64,000 bases of DNA from contig NZ_AEYF01000048.1 of the NCBI RefSeq assembly GCF_000292525.1, forward strand, positions 248,001 to 312,000. The letters run 5' to 3'. This stretch comes from Rhizobium sp. CCGE 510. Its GTDB lineage: Bacteria > Pseudomonadota > Alphaproteobacteria > Rhizobiales > Rhizobiaceae. Position numbers and translations under genes: made by a program. Of the stretch, positions 1 through 8,283 are shown piece by piece (the first letter of the stretch is position 1; the number at the start of each line of letters is the position of its first letter). Under the pieces are notes generated by a model that worked only from the letters and a program-made list of their open reading frames with translations, did not search any database and was not told where the DNA came from.

Positions 1-36
1 CTTATCTTTGATCACGAATGACTTGGGGAGGTAACC

Positions 37-546
37 ATGGCTGGTGCTGAAATAGCAGCGCAAGCGGCGTTCAAGACCGCTTTACGCCGGTTCACATCGA
101 CAATTTGCCTGATCACGACGGAGTGGGAAGGTGCCCGTTACGGCATGGCTGCAACCGCCGTCCAATCAGTGACGGCTGACCCGCCGACCCTCCTGGTTTG
201 CGTCAACCAATCTGCTTCGATCAGCGGCCCGCTCAAGCTCGCCGGTAAATTCGCGGTCAACATGCTGCATCTTAGCCATGCGCCTTTGGTTCCGCTGTTC
301 AGTGGAAAACTGAAGGGAGAGGAGAGGTTCGCACATGGTGAGTGGGTCACGGCTGGCGGAGTTCCCATCCTTGGCGACGCCCAGGCCGCATTCGTTTGCA
401 GCCTCAACTCCGCCGTTACCGTCGGCACCCATGACGTCGTTCTCGGCGAAGTGGTCGAGGCCCGGTTTATCGAGAATATTGCCCCACTCCTCTACGAGGA
501 CGGGAAATTGGTTAGATCGGCAGCGCTGATCGATGCTGCCGCCTGA
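37..546 (+). CDS. flavin reductase-like FMN-binding protein (RutF/HpaC type)
   Basis: A 169-residue protein of the flavin reductase-like domain family, the usual size for small NAD(P)H:FMN reductases that supply reduced FMN to a partner monooxygenase. Visible family features are the N-terminal F-K-x-A-L-R-R-F segment, a G-M-A-A-T-A-V-Q-S-V stretch (about 36-45) and D-P-P-T-L-L-V-C-V-N (about 48-57), which match the FMN-binding core. A strong GGGGAGGT ribosome site precedes the ATG. It heads a same-strand series that includes a RutA-like monooxygenase at 1095, so it is probably that enzyme's reductase. The partnership is inferred from context. Only 36 bases lie upstream, so its promoter is outside the window. 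Confidence 0.85.
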   Translation: MAGAEIAAQAAFKTALRRFTSTICLITTEWEGARYGMAATAVQSVTADPPTLLVCVNQSASISGPLKLAGKFAVNMLHLSHAPLVPLFSGKLKGEERFAHGEWVTAGGVPILGDAQAAFVCSLNSAVTVGTHDVVLGEVVEARFIENIAPLLYEDGKLVRSAALIDAAA

Positions 547-553
547 AACGTTT

Positions 554-570
554 GGCCGAGCTTTTCGGCC
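554..570 (+). other. small intergenic hairpin
   Basis: GGCCGA (554-559) and TCGGCC (565-570) form a 6-bp inverted repeat with a 5-base loop just after the flavin reductase stop. There is no T-tract. A second hairpin (arms 1045-1050 and 1059-1064) follows the next gene. They may be mRNA processing or stability elements; function is inferred only. Confidence 0.35.
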
Positions 571-618
571 TATGACATCCACCAAATGCCTTTCGGCCGA
601 TAATGAGGAGTTTGATCC

Positions 619-1038
619 GTGACTATTGCCACCGATGTGAAATCGCAAGTGAATGGGCGTCCCGTCAGTGAACGGTTCGAAAAGGGTCTGCAGACCCGTC
701 GGGAGGTTCTCGGCGGCGCATATGTCGACGCTTCGGTAAACAAGGCGACCGAGTTCAACTGGCCGATGCAGGAGCTTGTCACCGAGTATTGCTGGAACGA
801 GATCTGGAACAGGCCCGGCCTCGACCGCCGTTCGCGCAGCCTTCTCAATCTTGGCATGATTTCCGCCCTTAACCGTCCCCACGAGCTGAAGCTGCACGTT
901 CGCGGCGCGATCAATAACGGCCTGAGCAAGGATGAGCTTCGCGAAGTCTTCCTTCAGGTCGCGATCTATTGCGGCGTGCCGGCGGCGATCGACAGTTTCC
1001 GCGTCGCGCAGGAAGTCTTCGAGGACATGGGCATCTAA
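619..1038 (+). CDS. carboxymuconolactone decarboxylase-like (AhpD-fold) protein
   Basis: A 139-residue single-domain protein of the carboxymuconolactone decarboxylase family. Seen: the R-R-E-V-L-G-x-A-Y-V-D start, the W-N-E-I-W-x-R-P-G-L-D-R-R-x-R-S core (about 56-72) and the H-V-R-G-A-I-N-N-G segment. This matches the PcaC-like branch and lacks the C-x-x-C of AhpD peroxidases. The family decarboxylates or isomerises lactone-type ring-cleavage products. The gene sits between the flavin reductase and the RutA-like monooxygenase, so it may act on their product. A close paralog starts at 63624. The GTG start at 619 follows an AATGAGGAG ribosome site. Confidence 0.8.
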   Translation: MTIATDVKSQVNGRPVSERFEKGLQTRREVLGGAYVDASVNKATEFNWPMQELVTEYCWNEIWNRPGLDRRSRSLLNLGMISALNRPHELKLHVRGAINNGLSKDELREVFLQVAIYCGVPAAIDSFRVAQEVFEDMGI

Positions 1039-1094
1039 TCGGTATCCCGGCTTTCGGGCCGGGAACAGACAAACTCTGTGGAGGAGACTTCAAT

Positions 1095-2219
1095 ATGACG
1101 ACCAGCGATGATTTCCGCGCCGCCGGAAACCCTATGTTTAACGGCAACAAGCTAAAACTTGGCGTATTTGGAACAAATTGTTCCAGCGCCTGCGCCATCA
1201 CCACCGCGGAATCAACGTTCGAGCCTACCTTCGAACACAATGTCGAAATTGCCAAAAAGCTCGAAGCGGCCGGGTGGGAATGCATGGTGCCGATCGCCCG
1301 GTGGCGCGGTTTCGGCGGGCCGACGAACTTCAACGGCGTGAACATGGACACGTTCACCTGGGCCGCGGCACTGGCTGCCGTGACCACGAAGCTGCAGTTT
1401 TTCTCGACGACGCATATCCCGACCCTGAACCCGATCGTCGCGACGAAGATGGCGACGACGATCGACAATATTTCGAAGGGCCGATACGGCCTGAACCTGG
1501 TGACGGGTTGGTTTACCCCGGAAATGGAGATGTTCGGCGTTCCGATGATGGAACACGACACCCGCTACGAATATGCCACGGAATGGATGGAAATCGTTGA
1601 CACCTTGTGGAAGAAGAACGGCGTCACCTATGACGGCCAGTTCCTCAAGGTGAAAGACGCGTTCAGCGAGCCGAAGCCCTACAACAAGGAGACGGGTCGT
1701 CCGGTTCTCATCTGCGCCGGTTCCTCGGGCAAGGGCCTGCACTTCACCGCCAAGTTCTGCGACTTCAATTTCGGCTTCATGCAGGACATGGAATCGGGCG
1801 CGGCCTGGGTGAAGAAGGTCAAGGAGCTGGCTCGCGAGGAATACAAGCGCGAACTGGGAACCTTCACCGCGTGCCCGGTCGTCGTTCGCGAGACCGAAAA
1901 GGAAGCGCAGGACTACTACGACTACTACGTGAACCAGAAGGGCGATTGGGAAGCCTGCGAAAACATCTGCGAGGTTCTCCAGGTTCAGTCACAGAACCAC
2001 TCGGAGGAGATGTACCAGAAGTTCAAGGAGCGCTTTATCGCTGGCTGGGGCGGCTACCCGATCGTCGGAACGCCGGAACAGGTCGCCGACAAGCTCGTCG
2101 CATTGAGCAATACGGGCGTCGACGGCGCACTTCTCACAATGGTCGACTACAACGAAGAACTGCCGTTCTTCAACGACCGCGTCATGCCCCTGCTGAAACA
2201 GGCTGGCCTCAGGAACTGA
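1095..2219 (+). CDS. LLM-class flavin-dependent monooxygenase, RutA-like
   Basis: A 374-residue luciferase-like (TIM-barrel) FMN monooxygenase. It resembles pyrimidine monooxygenase RutA: an R-G-F-G-G segment (about 72-76), the stretch A-T-x-I-D-x-I-S-x-G-R-x-G-x-N-L-V-T-G-W (about 116-135), an I-C-A-G-S-S motif (about 202-207) and D-F-N-F-G-F. RutA-group enzymes use reduced FMN from a separate reductase to open amide-type rings; others in the group act on sulfones or haloarenes. The ATG at 1095 is chosen because AGGAG lies 7-10 bases upstream and the longer reading frame runs into the previous gene. No other rut genes are nearby, so the substrate is probably not uracil. Substrate unknown. 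Confidence 0.85.
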   Translation: MTTSDDFRAAGNPMFNGNKLKLGVFGTNCSSACAITTAESTFEPTFEHNVEIAKKLEAAGWECMVPIARWRGFGGPTNFNGVNMDTFTWAAALAAVTTKLQFFSTTHIPTLNPIVATKMATTIDNISKGRYGLNLVTGWFTPEMEMFGVPMMEHDTRYEYATEWMEIVDTLWKKNGVTYDGQFLKVKDAFSEPKPYNKETGRPVLICAGSSGKGLHFTAKFCDFNFGFMQDMESGAAWVKKVKELAREEYKRELGTFTACPVVVRETEKEAQDYYDYYVNQKGDWEACENICEVLQVQSQNHSEEMYQKFKERFIAGWGGYPIVGTPEQVADKLVALSNTGVDGALLTMVDYNEELPFFNDRVMPLLKQAGLRN

Positions 2220-2346
2220 CCGTTCCGCGGACGGTGCAAGCCGCCCGCCAACAATCCGAAATCGAAACACGTTTCACCAATTCCGTGGCTCGACGCGAAC
2301 GGCGTCGACTGCTGTAGCGGATGTACGAAGGGGAGGAGACCCTCAC

Positions 2347-3516
2347 ATGCTGAAGAAGGTTTACACCGCATTGAGCGTGATCATCGGGCTAGGCCTGATG
2401 ACCACCGCCGCATTCGCGGACGGCTTAGACTCGCTACCACCGGACCAAAAGCAGCTTTACCAGCTCGTGGACCCGGCAATTCCCCTCGGCGGTACGCCGC
2501 TCAAGGATTTTGTGGCCAAGCGGCCGCCGCCGTGGAAAATCGGCTACGCGTCCACTTATGCCGGCAACACGTGGCGTGCCCAGATCCTCACTGAAATGAA
2601 CGAGGTTCTGCTTCCGAAATACAAGGAGGCTGGACTGGTATCTGACCTTGTCGTCACGCAGTCCGACCTGAAGGACGCGACGCAAATCCAGCAGATGCGC
2701 CAGATGGTCGACGACGGCGTCGATGCCATCATCATCTGCTGCTCGAACGTGACGGCCATCAACCAGACCATCGAATACGCGCATTCCAAGGGCGTTCCGG
2801 TATTCTCCTTCTCGGGTTACGTGACATCGCCCTACGCGATCAATGCGACCGAAAACAACACCCAGGGCGGCTACACGGCCGCAAAATGGCTGGCGGAGGA
2901 AATCGGCGGTAAGGGCAACGTCCTGACGGTTTCAGGCATCCCGGGCTTCGCATCGTCCGACAGCTTCAATGTCGGTGCCAAGAAGGCGTTCGACGAGTAC
3001 AAGGACATCACCGTCGTGGGCGATGTCGCTGGCAAGTGGACCGATCAGGTCGCCCAGGTCGAAGTCCAGAAATTCCTCGCGACGAACCCTACAGAAATCG
3101 CAGGTATCTTGGTCCAGTCGGCGTCGGAAAACGGTGTCGTCAACGCGGTCCAGCAGTCCGGGCGCGACATGATGCCAATCGTCCTCGGCGGCGAGGCGTC
3201 AGCGGCGTGCTACTGGCGTAAGAATCCCGACTTCATCAGCCAGAGCTTCCATTTCTGGCCGCCGCGGGCCGATGCTCGCCTGGTGTGGGACGTGATGATG
3301 AGGACACTCCAAGGCCAGGGGCCGAAGATCCAGTCGATCCTGCGACCGGCTCTTCCCTACACGATCGACGATGTGAAGGAAGCAATTCCGGAAGATTGCG
3401 ATCCGAACTCCACGGCGTGGATCGAGCCCAAGGGCGATGCATGGTGGCCCGCGGACGTAGCAGCACAGTACTTCGAGCGCCCGGAAGATCCGCTGGCCTG
3501 GCGGCCGAAGAAGTAA
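2347..3516 (+). CDS. periplasmic substrate-binding protein, RbsB/TorT type
   Basis: A 389-residue periplasmic binding protein of the type I sugar-binding fold. Residues 1-24 form a typical signal peptide (K-K near the N terminus, hydrophobic core, A-F-A cleavage site). The mature part shows the family pattern of a first strand (W-K-I-G-Y-A), Q-I-Q-Q-M-R-Q-M-V-D-D-G-V-D-A-I-I and a G-G-x-T-A-A-K-W segment. It is longer than RbsB (about 296) and closer to TorT-like proteins. It precedes the ATPase and permease genes (5744-9300), separated from them by an aminotransferase and a GFA gene. The ribosome site GGGGAGGAG precedes the ATG. Ligand unknown. Confidence 0.85.
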   Translation: MLKKVYTALSVIIGLGLMTTAAFADGLDSLPPDQKQLYQLVDPAIPLGGTPLKDFVAKRPPPWKIGYASTYAGNTWRAQILTEMNEVLLPKYKEAGLVSDLVVTQSDLKDATQIQQMRQMVDDGVDAIIICCSNVTAINQTIEYAHSKGVPVFSFSGYVTSPYAINATENNTQGGYTAAKWLAEEIGGKGNVLTVSGIPGFASSDSFNVGAKKAFDEYKDITVVGDVAGKWTDQVAQVEVQKFLATNPTEIAGILVQSASENGVVNAVQQSGRDMMPIVLGGEASAACYWRKNPDFISQSFHFWPPRADARLVWDVMMRTLQGQGPKIQSILRPALPYTIDDVKEAIPEDCDPNSTAWIEPKGDAWWPADVAAQYFERPEDPLAWRPKK

Positions 3517-3598
3517 TCGACGACCTCCCAAGTTGTCCCGCGACCTCCGCGCCGGCTTCATCCGTCGGCGCGGAGGACCTACGATAAGGAACCAGAAG

Positions 3599-4810
3599 TT
3601 GGAATTCCACAAGATACAGCGTTTGCCCCCTTACGTCTTCGACCAGGTGAACCGTCTCAAGTCCAGCGCGCGCGCGGCCGGAGCCGACATCATCGATCTT
3701 GGAATGGGCAATCCGGATCTTCCCACGCCAAGCTGGGTTGTGGACAAGCTGTGCGAAGCGGTGCAGCACCCGCGCACGCACCGCTATTCGGCTTCCAAGG
3801 GCATTGTCGGGCTTCGCCGCGCCAAGGCTGCGTATTACGCCCGCCGGTTCAATGTGAAGCTTGATCCGGATACCCAGGTTGTTGCGACGCTTGGGTCCAA
3901 AGAGGGGTTTGCGAACATGGCGCAGGCCATAACCGCCCCCGGGGATGTCATTCTCTGTCCGAACCCTTCCTATCCGATTCATACGTTCGGATTTCTCATG
4001 GCAGGGGGCGTGATAAGGTCGGTACCGGTCGAGCCGGATGAGACCTTCTTCCAAGCTCTCGAAATAGCGGTACGGCATTCGGTACCGAAGCCTCTGGCGC
4101 TCATCATAAGCTACCCGTCGAACCCCACCGCTCGCGTCGCGACGCTCGACTTCTATAAGGACGTCATCGCCTTTGCGAAGAAGCACGATCTCATCGTTCT
4201 GTCGGATATCGCCTACGCCGAAATCTATTTCGACGGTCCGCCGCCACCGTCTGTTCTCGAAGTCCCCGGCGCGATCGACGTGGCCGTCGAGTTCTCCTCG
4301 ATGTCGAAGACATTCTCTATGCCCGGTTGGCGCGTTGGGTTTGCGGTGGGCAACGAACGGCTCATCCGGGCGTTGACGCGCGTGAAATCGTACCTGGACT
4401 ACGGAGCATTTACGCCAATCCAAGTCGCCGCCGCTCATGCCCTAAACTCGGACGGGGAGGACGCCGCGCGGGCCCGAGACATCTACAAGACGCGCAGAGA
4501 TACACTGGTCAAGACCTTTGCCGATGCCGGTTTCGACGTTCCGGCTCCTGCGGCGACGATGTTCGCATGGGCGAAGATACCCCCGGATTTCCGACACCTT
4601 GGCTCGCTGGAGTTTGCGAAACTCGTGCTCGAGAAGGCACAGGTCGCGATTTCGCCTGGTATCGGTTTCGGCGAGATGGGTGACGAATACGTACGGCTGG
4701 CTTTCGTGGAGAATGAAGACAGAATCCGGCAGGCTGCACGGAACCTGAAGCGGTGGCTTTCTGCGAGCGCGCGACCGCCACAACTCGATAAAGCGATGAA
4801 AGGATTTTGA
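3599..4810 (+). CDS. PLP-dependent aminotransferase, AlaC / LL-DAP-aminotransferase-like
   Basis: A fold-type I, class I/II aminotransferase of about 403 residues. Seen: the N-terminal L-P-P-Y-V-F-D-Q-V-N-R-L-K block, D-L-G-M-G-N-P-D-L-P-T-P, the S-N-P-T segment, D-I-A-Y-A-E, and the PLP-lysine region S-S-M-S-K-T-F-S-M-P-G-W-R. These are typical of AlaC-like alanine:glutamate transaminases and LL-diaminopimelate aminotransferases. I chose the TTG at 3599 because AAGGA lies 8 bases upstream and homologs begin close to the E-F-H-K-I-Q segment; the frame itself stays open to 3533. Its place in the operon suggests transamination of a catabolic intermediate, which is inference. Confidence 0.85.
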   Translation: MEFHKIQRLPPYVFDQVNRLKSSARAAGADIIDLGMGNPDLPTPSWVVDKLCEAVQHPRTHRYSASKGIVGLRRAKAAYYARRFNVKLDPDTQVVATLGSKEGFANMAQAITAPGDVILCPNPSYPIHTFGFLMAGGVIRSVPVEPDETFFQALEIAVRHSVPKPLALIISYPSNPTARVATLDFYKDVIAFAKKHDLIVLSDIAYAEIYFDGPPPPSVLEVPGAIDVAVEFSSMSKTFSMPGWRVGFAVGNERLIRALTRVKSYLDYGAFTPIQVAAAHALNSDGEDAARARDIYKTRRDTLVKTFADAGFDVPAPAATMFAWAKIPPDFRHLGSLEFAKLVLEKAQVAISPGIGFGEMGDEYVRLAFVENEDRIRQAARNLKRWLSASARPPQLDKAMKGF

Positions 4811-4812
4811 AG

Positions 4813-5211
4813 ATGCCGATCCTCGGATCTTGCCAATGTAAAGCGGTCCAGTACGAAGTGTCGGAACTGGACGGCCCGATGTGGAACTGCTTCTGCCAGA
4901 CGTGCAGAAAGTCCCATGCGGCCGATCATAACACTGCCGCCAAGGTGAAGAGTGAGAACTTCAAGCTGACTTCCGGCCAGGAAGTCCTTCACAGCTTTGA
5001 GTCGACCCCGGGAAAACTGAGGTGGTTCTGCTCACGGTGTGGTTCGCACGTTTACGCCGAACGGCCTGCCAACCCGGAAATGAAGGTGCTGCGGGCAGGC
5101 ACTTTTGACACTGATCCTGGTTCGGTTCCTATGTCCAACGTCTGGCTGTCCCACGCCAGGCCGTGGCTTGCTCACGACCCTGCGAAGGAAAACTTCGAAG
5201 AGTTCCCGTGA
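4813..5211 (+). CDS. GFA family (glutathione-dependent formaldehyde-activating-like) zinc protein
   Basis: A 132-residue CENP-V/GFA domain protein. The zinc-binding cysteines are visible: G-S-C-Q-C-K near the N terminus, C-F-C-Q-T-C-R-K-S at about 28-36, and C-S-R-C-G-S-H at about 73-79. Family members bind zinc and some bind glutathione-formaldehyde adducts, but most are uncharacterised. The ATG at 4813 has AAAGGA 8 bases upstream and follows the aminotransferase stop by 2 bases, so the two genes are probably co-transcribed. Possible role: handling of a formaldehyde- or thiol-linked product of the flavin monooxygenase step (speculative). Confidence 0.8.
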   Translation: MPILGSCQCKAVQYEVSELDGPMWNCFCQTCRKSHAADHNTAAKVKSENFKLTSGQEVLHSFESTPGKLRWFCSRCGSHVYAERPANPEMKVLRAGTFDTDPGSVPMSNVWLSHARPWLAHDPAKENFEEFP

Positions 5212-5235
5212 TCCTTCCACGGTTGCGCGCGCCAG

Positions 5236-5265
5236 GGGCAGATCGACCATGAGTTCGATCTGCCC
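5236..5265 (+). terminator. strong hairpin, probable transcription terminator
   Basis: GGGCAGATCGA (5236-5246) and TCGATCTGCCC (5255-5265) form a perfect 11-bp inverted repeat with an 8-base loop, 24 bases after the GFA stop. It is followed by a C-rich stretch, not a T-tract, so it may terminate poorly or act through Rho. It separates the upstream block from the importer operon at 5744. About 330 further bases before the operator at 5601 hold no recognisable gene. Confidence 0.6.
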
Positions 5266-5600
5266 GCCCCCAGCGTGGAAGGACTGGACGATCGAATGGC
5301 ACGTGCCGCGTTCGATGCGCGGAGGTTGGGATGTTCCGTATGGCCCAATCCAAACGGTCGCCTTCATCGGAGAGGGGTGCGATGGTCATTCCGATTACCG
5401 GACACCCTCAATAGCGCTTTGGTCCTGTCTTGATCGCGCAGGCCGCCAGATCGCTTCCGATGCGGCGGAACTCCGATCGAGAACCTCTGACCGACGTCAG
5501 GTGCGTGACAACATGCTTTTGCAACTGGGAGGGCGTGGAAACGACCAATCGGTTTCATCGAAATCAACTCGACATCTCAGTGTCGGCATGACGGCACTAT

Positions 5601-5625
5601 TGACAGATTAGCAGACAATCTGTCA
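5601..5625. promoter_or_regulatory. operator-like palindrome upstream of importer operon
   Basis: TGACAGATT (5601-5609) and AATCTGTCA (5617-5625) are perfect inverted arms. The right part contains CAGACAATCTG (5612-5622), which recurs exactly at 61780-61790, inverted at 62569-62579, and with one mismatch at 63565-63575. The full 14-mer at 5612-5625 is the exact reverse complement of 62566-62579. This placement fits an operator for a FadR-type GntR protein, most likely the one encoded at 61873. Regulator assignment is inference. Confidence 0.6.
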
Positions 5626-5743
5626 TTCTATAGTTCACCGAGCGAGTTCTCGGAGCATTCAAAGACGGCAGTCGCAATCCAGCAAGAGGCCCGGGCATCG
5701 GATGACCTGGCGCAATTTGCTGCTGCCTAAAGGGAGGATCGGC

Positions 5744-7303
5744 ATGACGAATGACGTCGCCGTAAGCATGACGGCCGTTGCCAAATCGTTTGGCGAAACG
5801 AAGGCTTTGAAGAAATGCGATTTTGTCGCCAGGGCAGGAGAGGTGCACGCGATCGTTGGTGAGAATGGCAGCGGCAAGAGCACCATGGCGAAGATCATGT
5901 CCGGCGTTATCGCCGCCGATGCAGGATCTGTCCTGATCCTTGGCAAGTCCATCGCCTCGCCAGTCGATGCCAAAGACGTTGGTCTCGCTACGATCTTCCA
6001 GGAGGTCCTTGTCGCCGATGAGGCGAGTGTCCTCGACAACCTTTTCGTGGGAAGCGAGGACCTGTTCTCGCTTCGGAAATCCTCCAAGGAACGTGAAAGC
6101 CTTGCGCAAAGCCTTCTGGACCGCCTGGTGGGAAAGCCGGTCGATCTCCGGCAGAACGTCGGTGACCTTCCGCTCAGCATCAAGCAATGGATCGTTATCG
6201 CCCGCGCCGTCCTGAGGAAACCCAAGGTCTTGATCCTGGACGAGTCCTCGGCTGCACTCGATCTCGACGCGACCGTCCGGCTCCACGACGAGATCGATCG
6301 GCTCCGGTCCGAAGGGTGCGCGGTCATCATCGTCACGCACCGCATCGCTGAGCTCGTCCGTATCGCCGACCGGGCGACAATACTGAGAGACGGTTTCACC
6401 GTCGGTGTCCTTGAGAAATCCGAGATCACCGAGGCGAACCTCCTCCGCATGATGACCCCTCAAGACCGCCAGATTTCCGCCGCCGCTTCAACGTCTGCAG
6501 CGGGCCTGTCGGGTGATCGCAAGGAGGTTCTTTCCGTGCGTGGCGCGCGCCCCCAAGAGGCATCACAACCCTTCGACTTCGTCCTCCCACAGGGATCTAT
6601 CGTGGGAGTTGCGGGTCTGGACGGCCAGGGCCAGGACGCCTTTGTTCGACTGGTCGCAAGGATTATCTCGCCGTTCGGAGGAGAGATCCGGATCCTGGAT
6701 CGGGAAAGCACCGGTCTCGTCAAAGTTAGCACGCTCGACGACGCCGCGAATAAGGGCATTGTGTACGTATCCGGAGACCGGAAGCGGGAAGGAATTTTCC
6801 CGCAGCAGAGCATTTTCGAGAACCTCGCCATCGGTATCTATCAAAAGAACTTGGGGCTGTTCGGTGTCATCAAGCGGAAAAAGCTGAAGCTGACGTTTGC
6901 CCGGGAGGTCGAGCGGCTCCGCGTCAAGATCGGCCACCCGGACAACCGGATTACGTCCCTTTCCGGTGGTAACCAGCAGAAGGTCCTGATCGGTCGTGCC
7001 TTCGCCAATGATCCCAGAGTGATCGTTCTTAACGACCCTGCTCGAGGCGTGGACCTCAACACCAAACGCGACCTGTATCGCGAGCTTCGGCTGTTTGCCG
7101 AAGGTGGCGGCTCGGTAATCTACCTTTCAAGCGAGATCGAAGAGTTTCTCGGTTTCGCCGATCGCGTTGATGTCTTTCACAAAGGGAGCATCCATCGTTC
7201 CCTCGACGGCCCCGACATCAACGAAGAAACCATTCTCGCTGCAATGTTCGGCCGCTCGGTTGCCGACACCATGGAATTCTCCAAAGAGAGAAAGGCACAC
7301 TGA
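5744..7303 (+). CDS. sugar-type ABC importer ATPase, RbsA/MglA family (two nucleotide-binding domains)
   Basis: A 519-residue fused two-domain ATPase. Domain 1 has Walker A G-E-N-G-S-G-K-S-T at 39-47 and an I-L-D-E-S-S Walker B, but its signature is L-S-I-K-Q. Domain 2 carries a degenerate P-loop (G-V-A-G-L-D-G-Q-G), an intact L-S-G-G-N-Q-Q signature and the Walker B V-L-N-D-P-A-R-G-V-D, with Asp where Glu is usual. Loss of one site is common in this family. The ATG at 5744 follows AGGGAGGA; the next gene overlaps its stop by one base. It energises the two permeases at 7303 and 8284, with the binding protein at 2347 as probable partner. Confidence 0.9.
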   Translation: MTNDVAVSMTAVAKSFGETKALKKCDFVARAGEVHAIVGENGSGKSTMAKIMSGVIAADAGSVLILGKSIASPVDAKDVGLATIFQEVLVADEASVLDNLFVGSEDLFSLRKSSKERESLAQSLLDRLVGKPVDLRQNVGDLPLSIKQWIVIARAVLRKPKVLILDESSAALDLDATVRLHDEIDRLRSEGCAVIIVTHRIAELVRIADRATILRDGFTVGVLEKSEITEANLLRMMTPQDRQISAAASTSAAGLSGDRKEVLSVRGARPQEASQPFDFVLPQGSIVGVAGLDGQGQDAFVRLVARIISPFGGEIRILDRESTGLVKVSTLDDAANKGIVYVSGDRKREGIFPQQSIFENLAIGIYQKNLGLFGVIKRKKLKLTFAREVERLRVKIGHPDNRITSLSGGNQQKVLIGRAFANDPRVIVLNDPARGVDLNTKRDLYRELRLFAEGGGSVIYLSSEIEEFLGFADRVDVFHKGSIHRSLDGPDINEETILAAMFGRSVADTMEFSKERKAH

Positions 7304-8271
7304 TGTCGCAACGTTTTGGATTTCCTGCGCTCGACAGGTCGCTGACCGTACCGCTCGTTCTTTTCGGAGTGTTGCTCGTCGCCGCAGCCGTGCTCTCGCC
7401 GCGGCTGTTCACCGCAACCGGAATGGGCGGAGCAATCATCGTCGCAGCACCTTTGATCCTCACGACGCTGGCCCTGACACCGATCGTGATGGCAGGCCGC
7501 GGTTCGGTCGACCTTTCCGTTGGCCCGCTGATGGGTTTCGTGAACGTCACCCTGATCGGCTGGCTCTCGGCAAGGGGTTACACGTCTCCACTCGCGGTGA
7601 TTTGCTGGGTGGTGGCAGTCGGCGCACTGTACCAGTTGCTGCAGGCGCTCATCATCATCTACGTCCGGGTCGCCCCCATCATCGTCACGCTCTCCAGCTT
7701 CCTCGTCCTTTCAGGCTTGAACCTCATGGTCATGTCAAGGCCGGGCGGCGTTGCGCCGGACTGGATGATGACGTGGGGAGCAGGAACGACGATCTTATCT
7801 CCGGTGCTGATCATCGTCTTGGCGGCGTTGGCTCTTTGGGCCGTTATGCGCCGGACCACCTTTTACTCCCACCTCCGCATGACAGGCGCTGACGAACGGA
7901 TGGCCTACACGAGCGGAGTGAAAGTCGACACCGTACGCATCTGCGCCCATCTCCTCGGCGGCGTCTTCGTCGGCCTTGCCGCGCTCAGCTATACGGCATT
8001 GATCTCTTCTGGCGATCCTACCCAGGGAAGCAGCTACACGCTCCAGGCAATTACCGCCCTGGTGCTCGGTGGCGCAAACCTGGCTGGCGGGAGAGGGGGA
8101 GTTTTGGGGTCCACGCTTGGTGCGCTGAACATGTTCCTCATCTCGTACCTGCTTTCCGCCTTCAGCTTCGGAAGCGTGACGGGGTTCGTGACGCAAATGG
8201 CTTTTGGCCTGATCCTCGTGGCATCGCTCCTCGTCAACGTATTCATGACGGCCCGGCGCACGGCTTTCTAG
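7303..8271 (+). CDS. ABC importer permease, RbsC/BPD_transp_2 type
   Basis: A 322-residue inner-membrane protein with about nine hydrophobic segments. It has the family signature region near the C terminus (A-L-V-L-G-G-A-N-L-A-G-G-R-G-G at about 256-270), which couples to the RbsA-type ATPase. Its ATG overlaps the ATPase stop by one base (TGATG), so translation is coupled. A second, different permease follows, suggesting a heterodimeric channel instead of the RbsC homodimer. Substrate unknown. Confidence 0.88.
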   Translation: MSQRFGFPALDRSLTVPLVLFGVLLVAAAVLSPRLFTATGMGGAIIVAAPLILTTLALTPIVMAGRGSVDLSVGPLMGFVNVTLIGWLSARGYTSPLAVICWVVAVGALYQLLQALIIIYVRVAPIIVTLSSFLVLSGLNLMVMSRPGGVAPDWMMTWGAGTTILSPVLIIVLAALALWAVMRRTTFYSHLRMTGADERMAYTSGVKVDTVRICAHLLGGVFVGLAALSYTALISSGDPTQGSSYTLQAITALVLGGANLAGGRGGVLGSTLGALNMFLISYLLSAFSFGSVTGFVTQMAFGLILVASLLVNVFMTARRTAF

Positions 8272-8283
8272 GGAGGACTGGTT

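Noticed and set aside
166..897. 243-codon minus-strand open frame spanning two genes
   Set aside because: Covers the flavin reductase and CMD genes in antisense; no recognisable domain.
3236..4438. 400-codon open frame on the minus strand opposite the binding protein and aminotransferase
   Set aside because: Arg/Pro-rich, no family motifs, no ribosome site; it is the antisense shadow of two well-supported genes in GC-rich DNA.
5597..6463. 288-codon minus-strand open frame opposite the ABC ATPase
   Set aside because: The plus-strand ATPase motifs are unambiguous; the reverse frame shows no domain.
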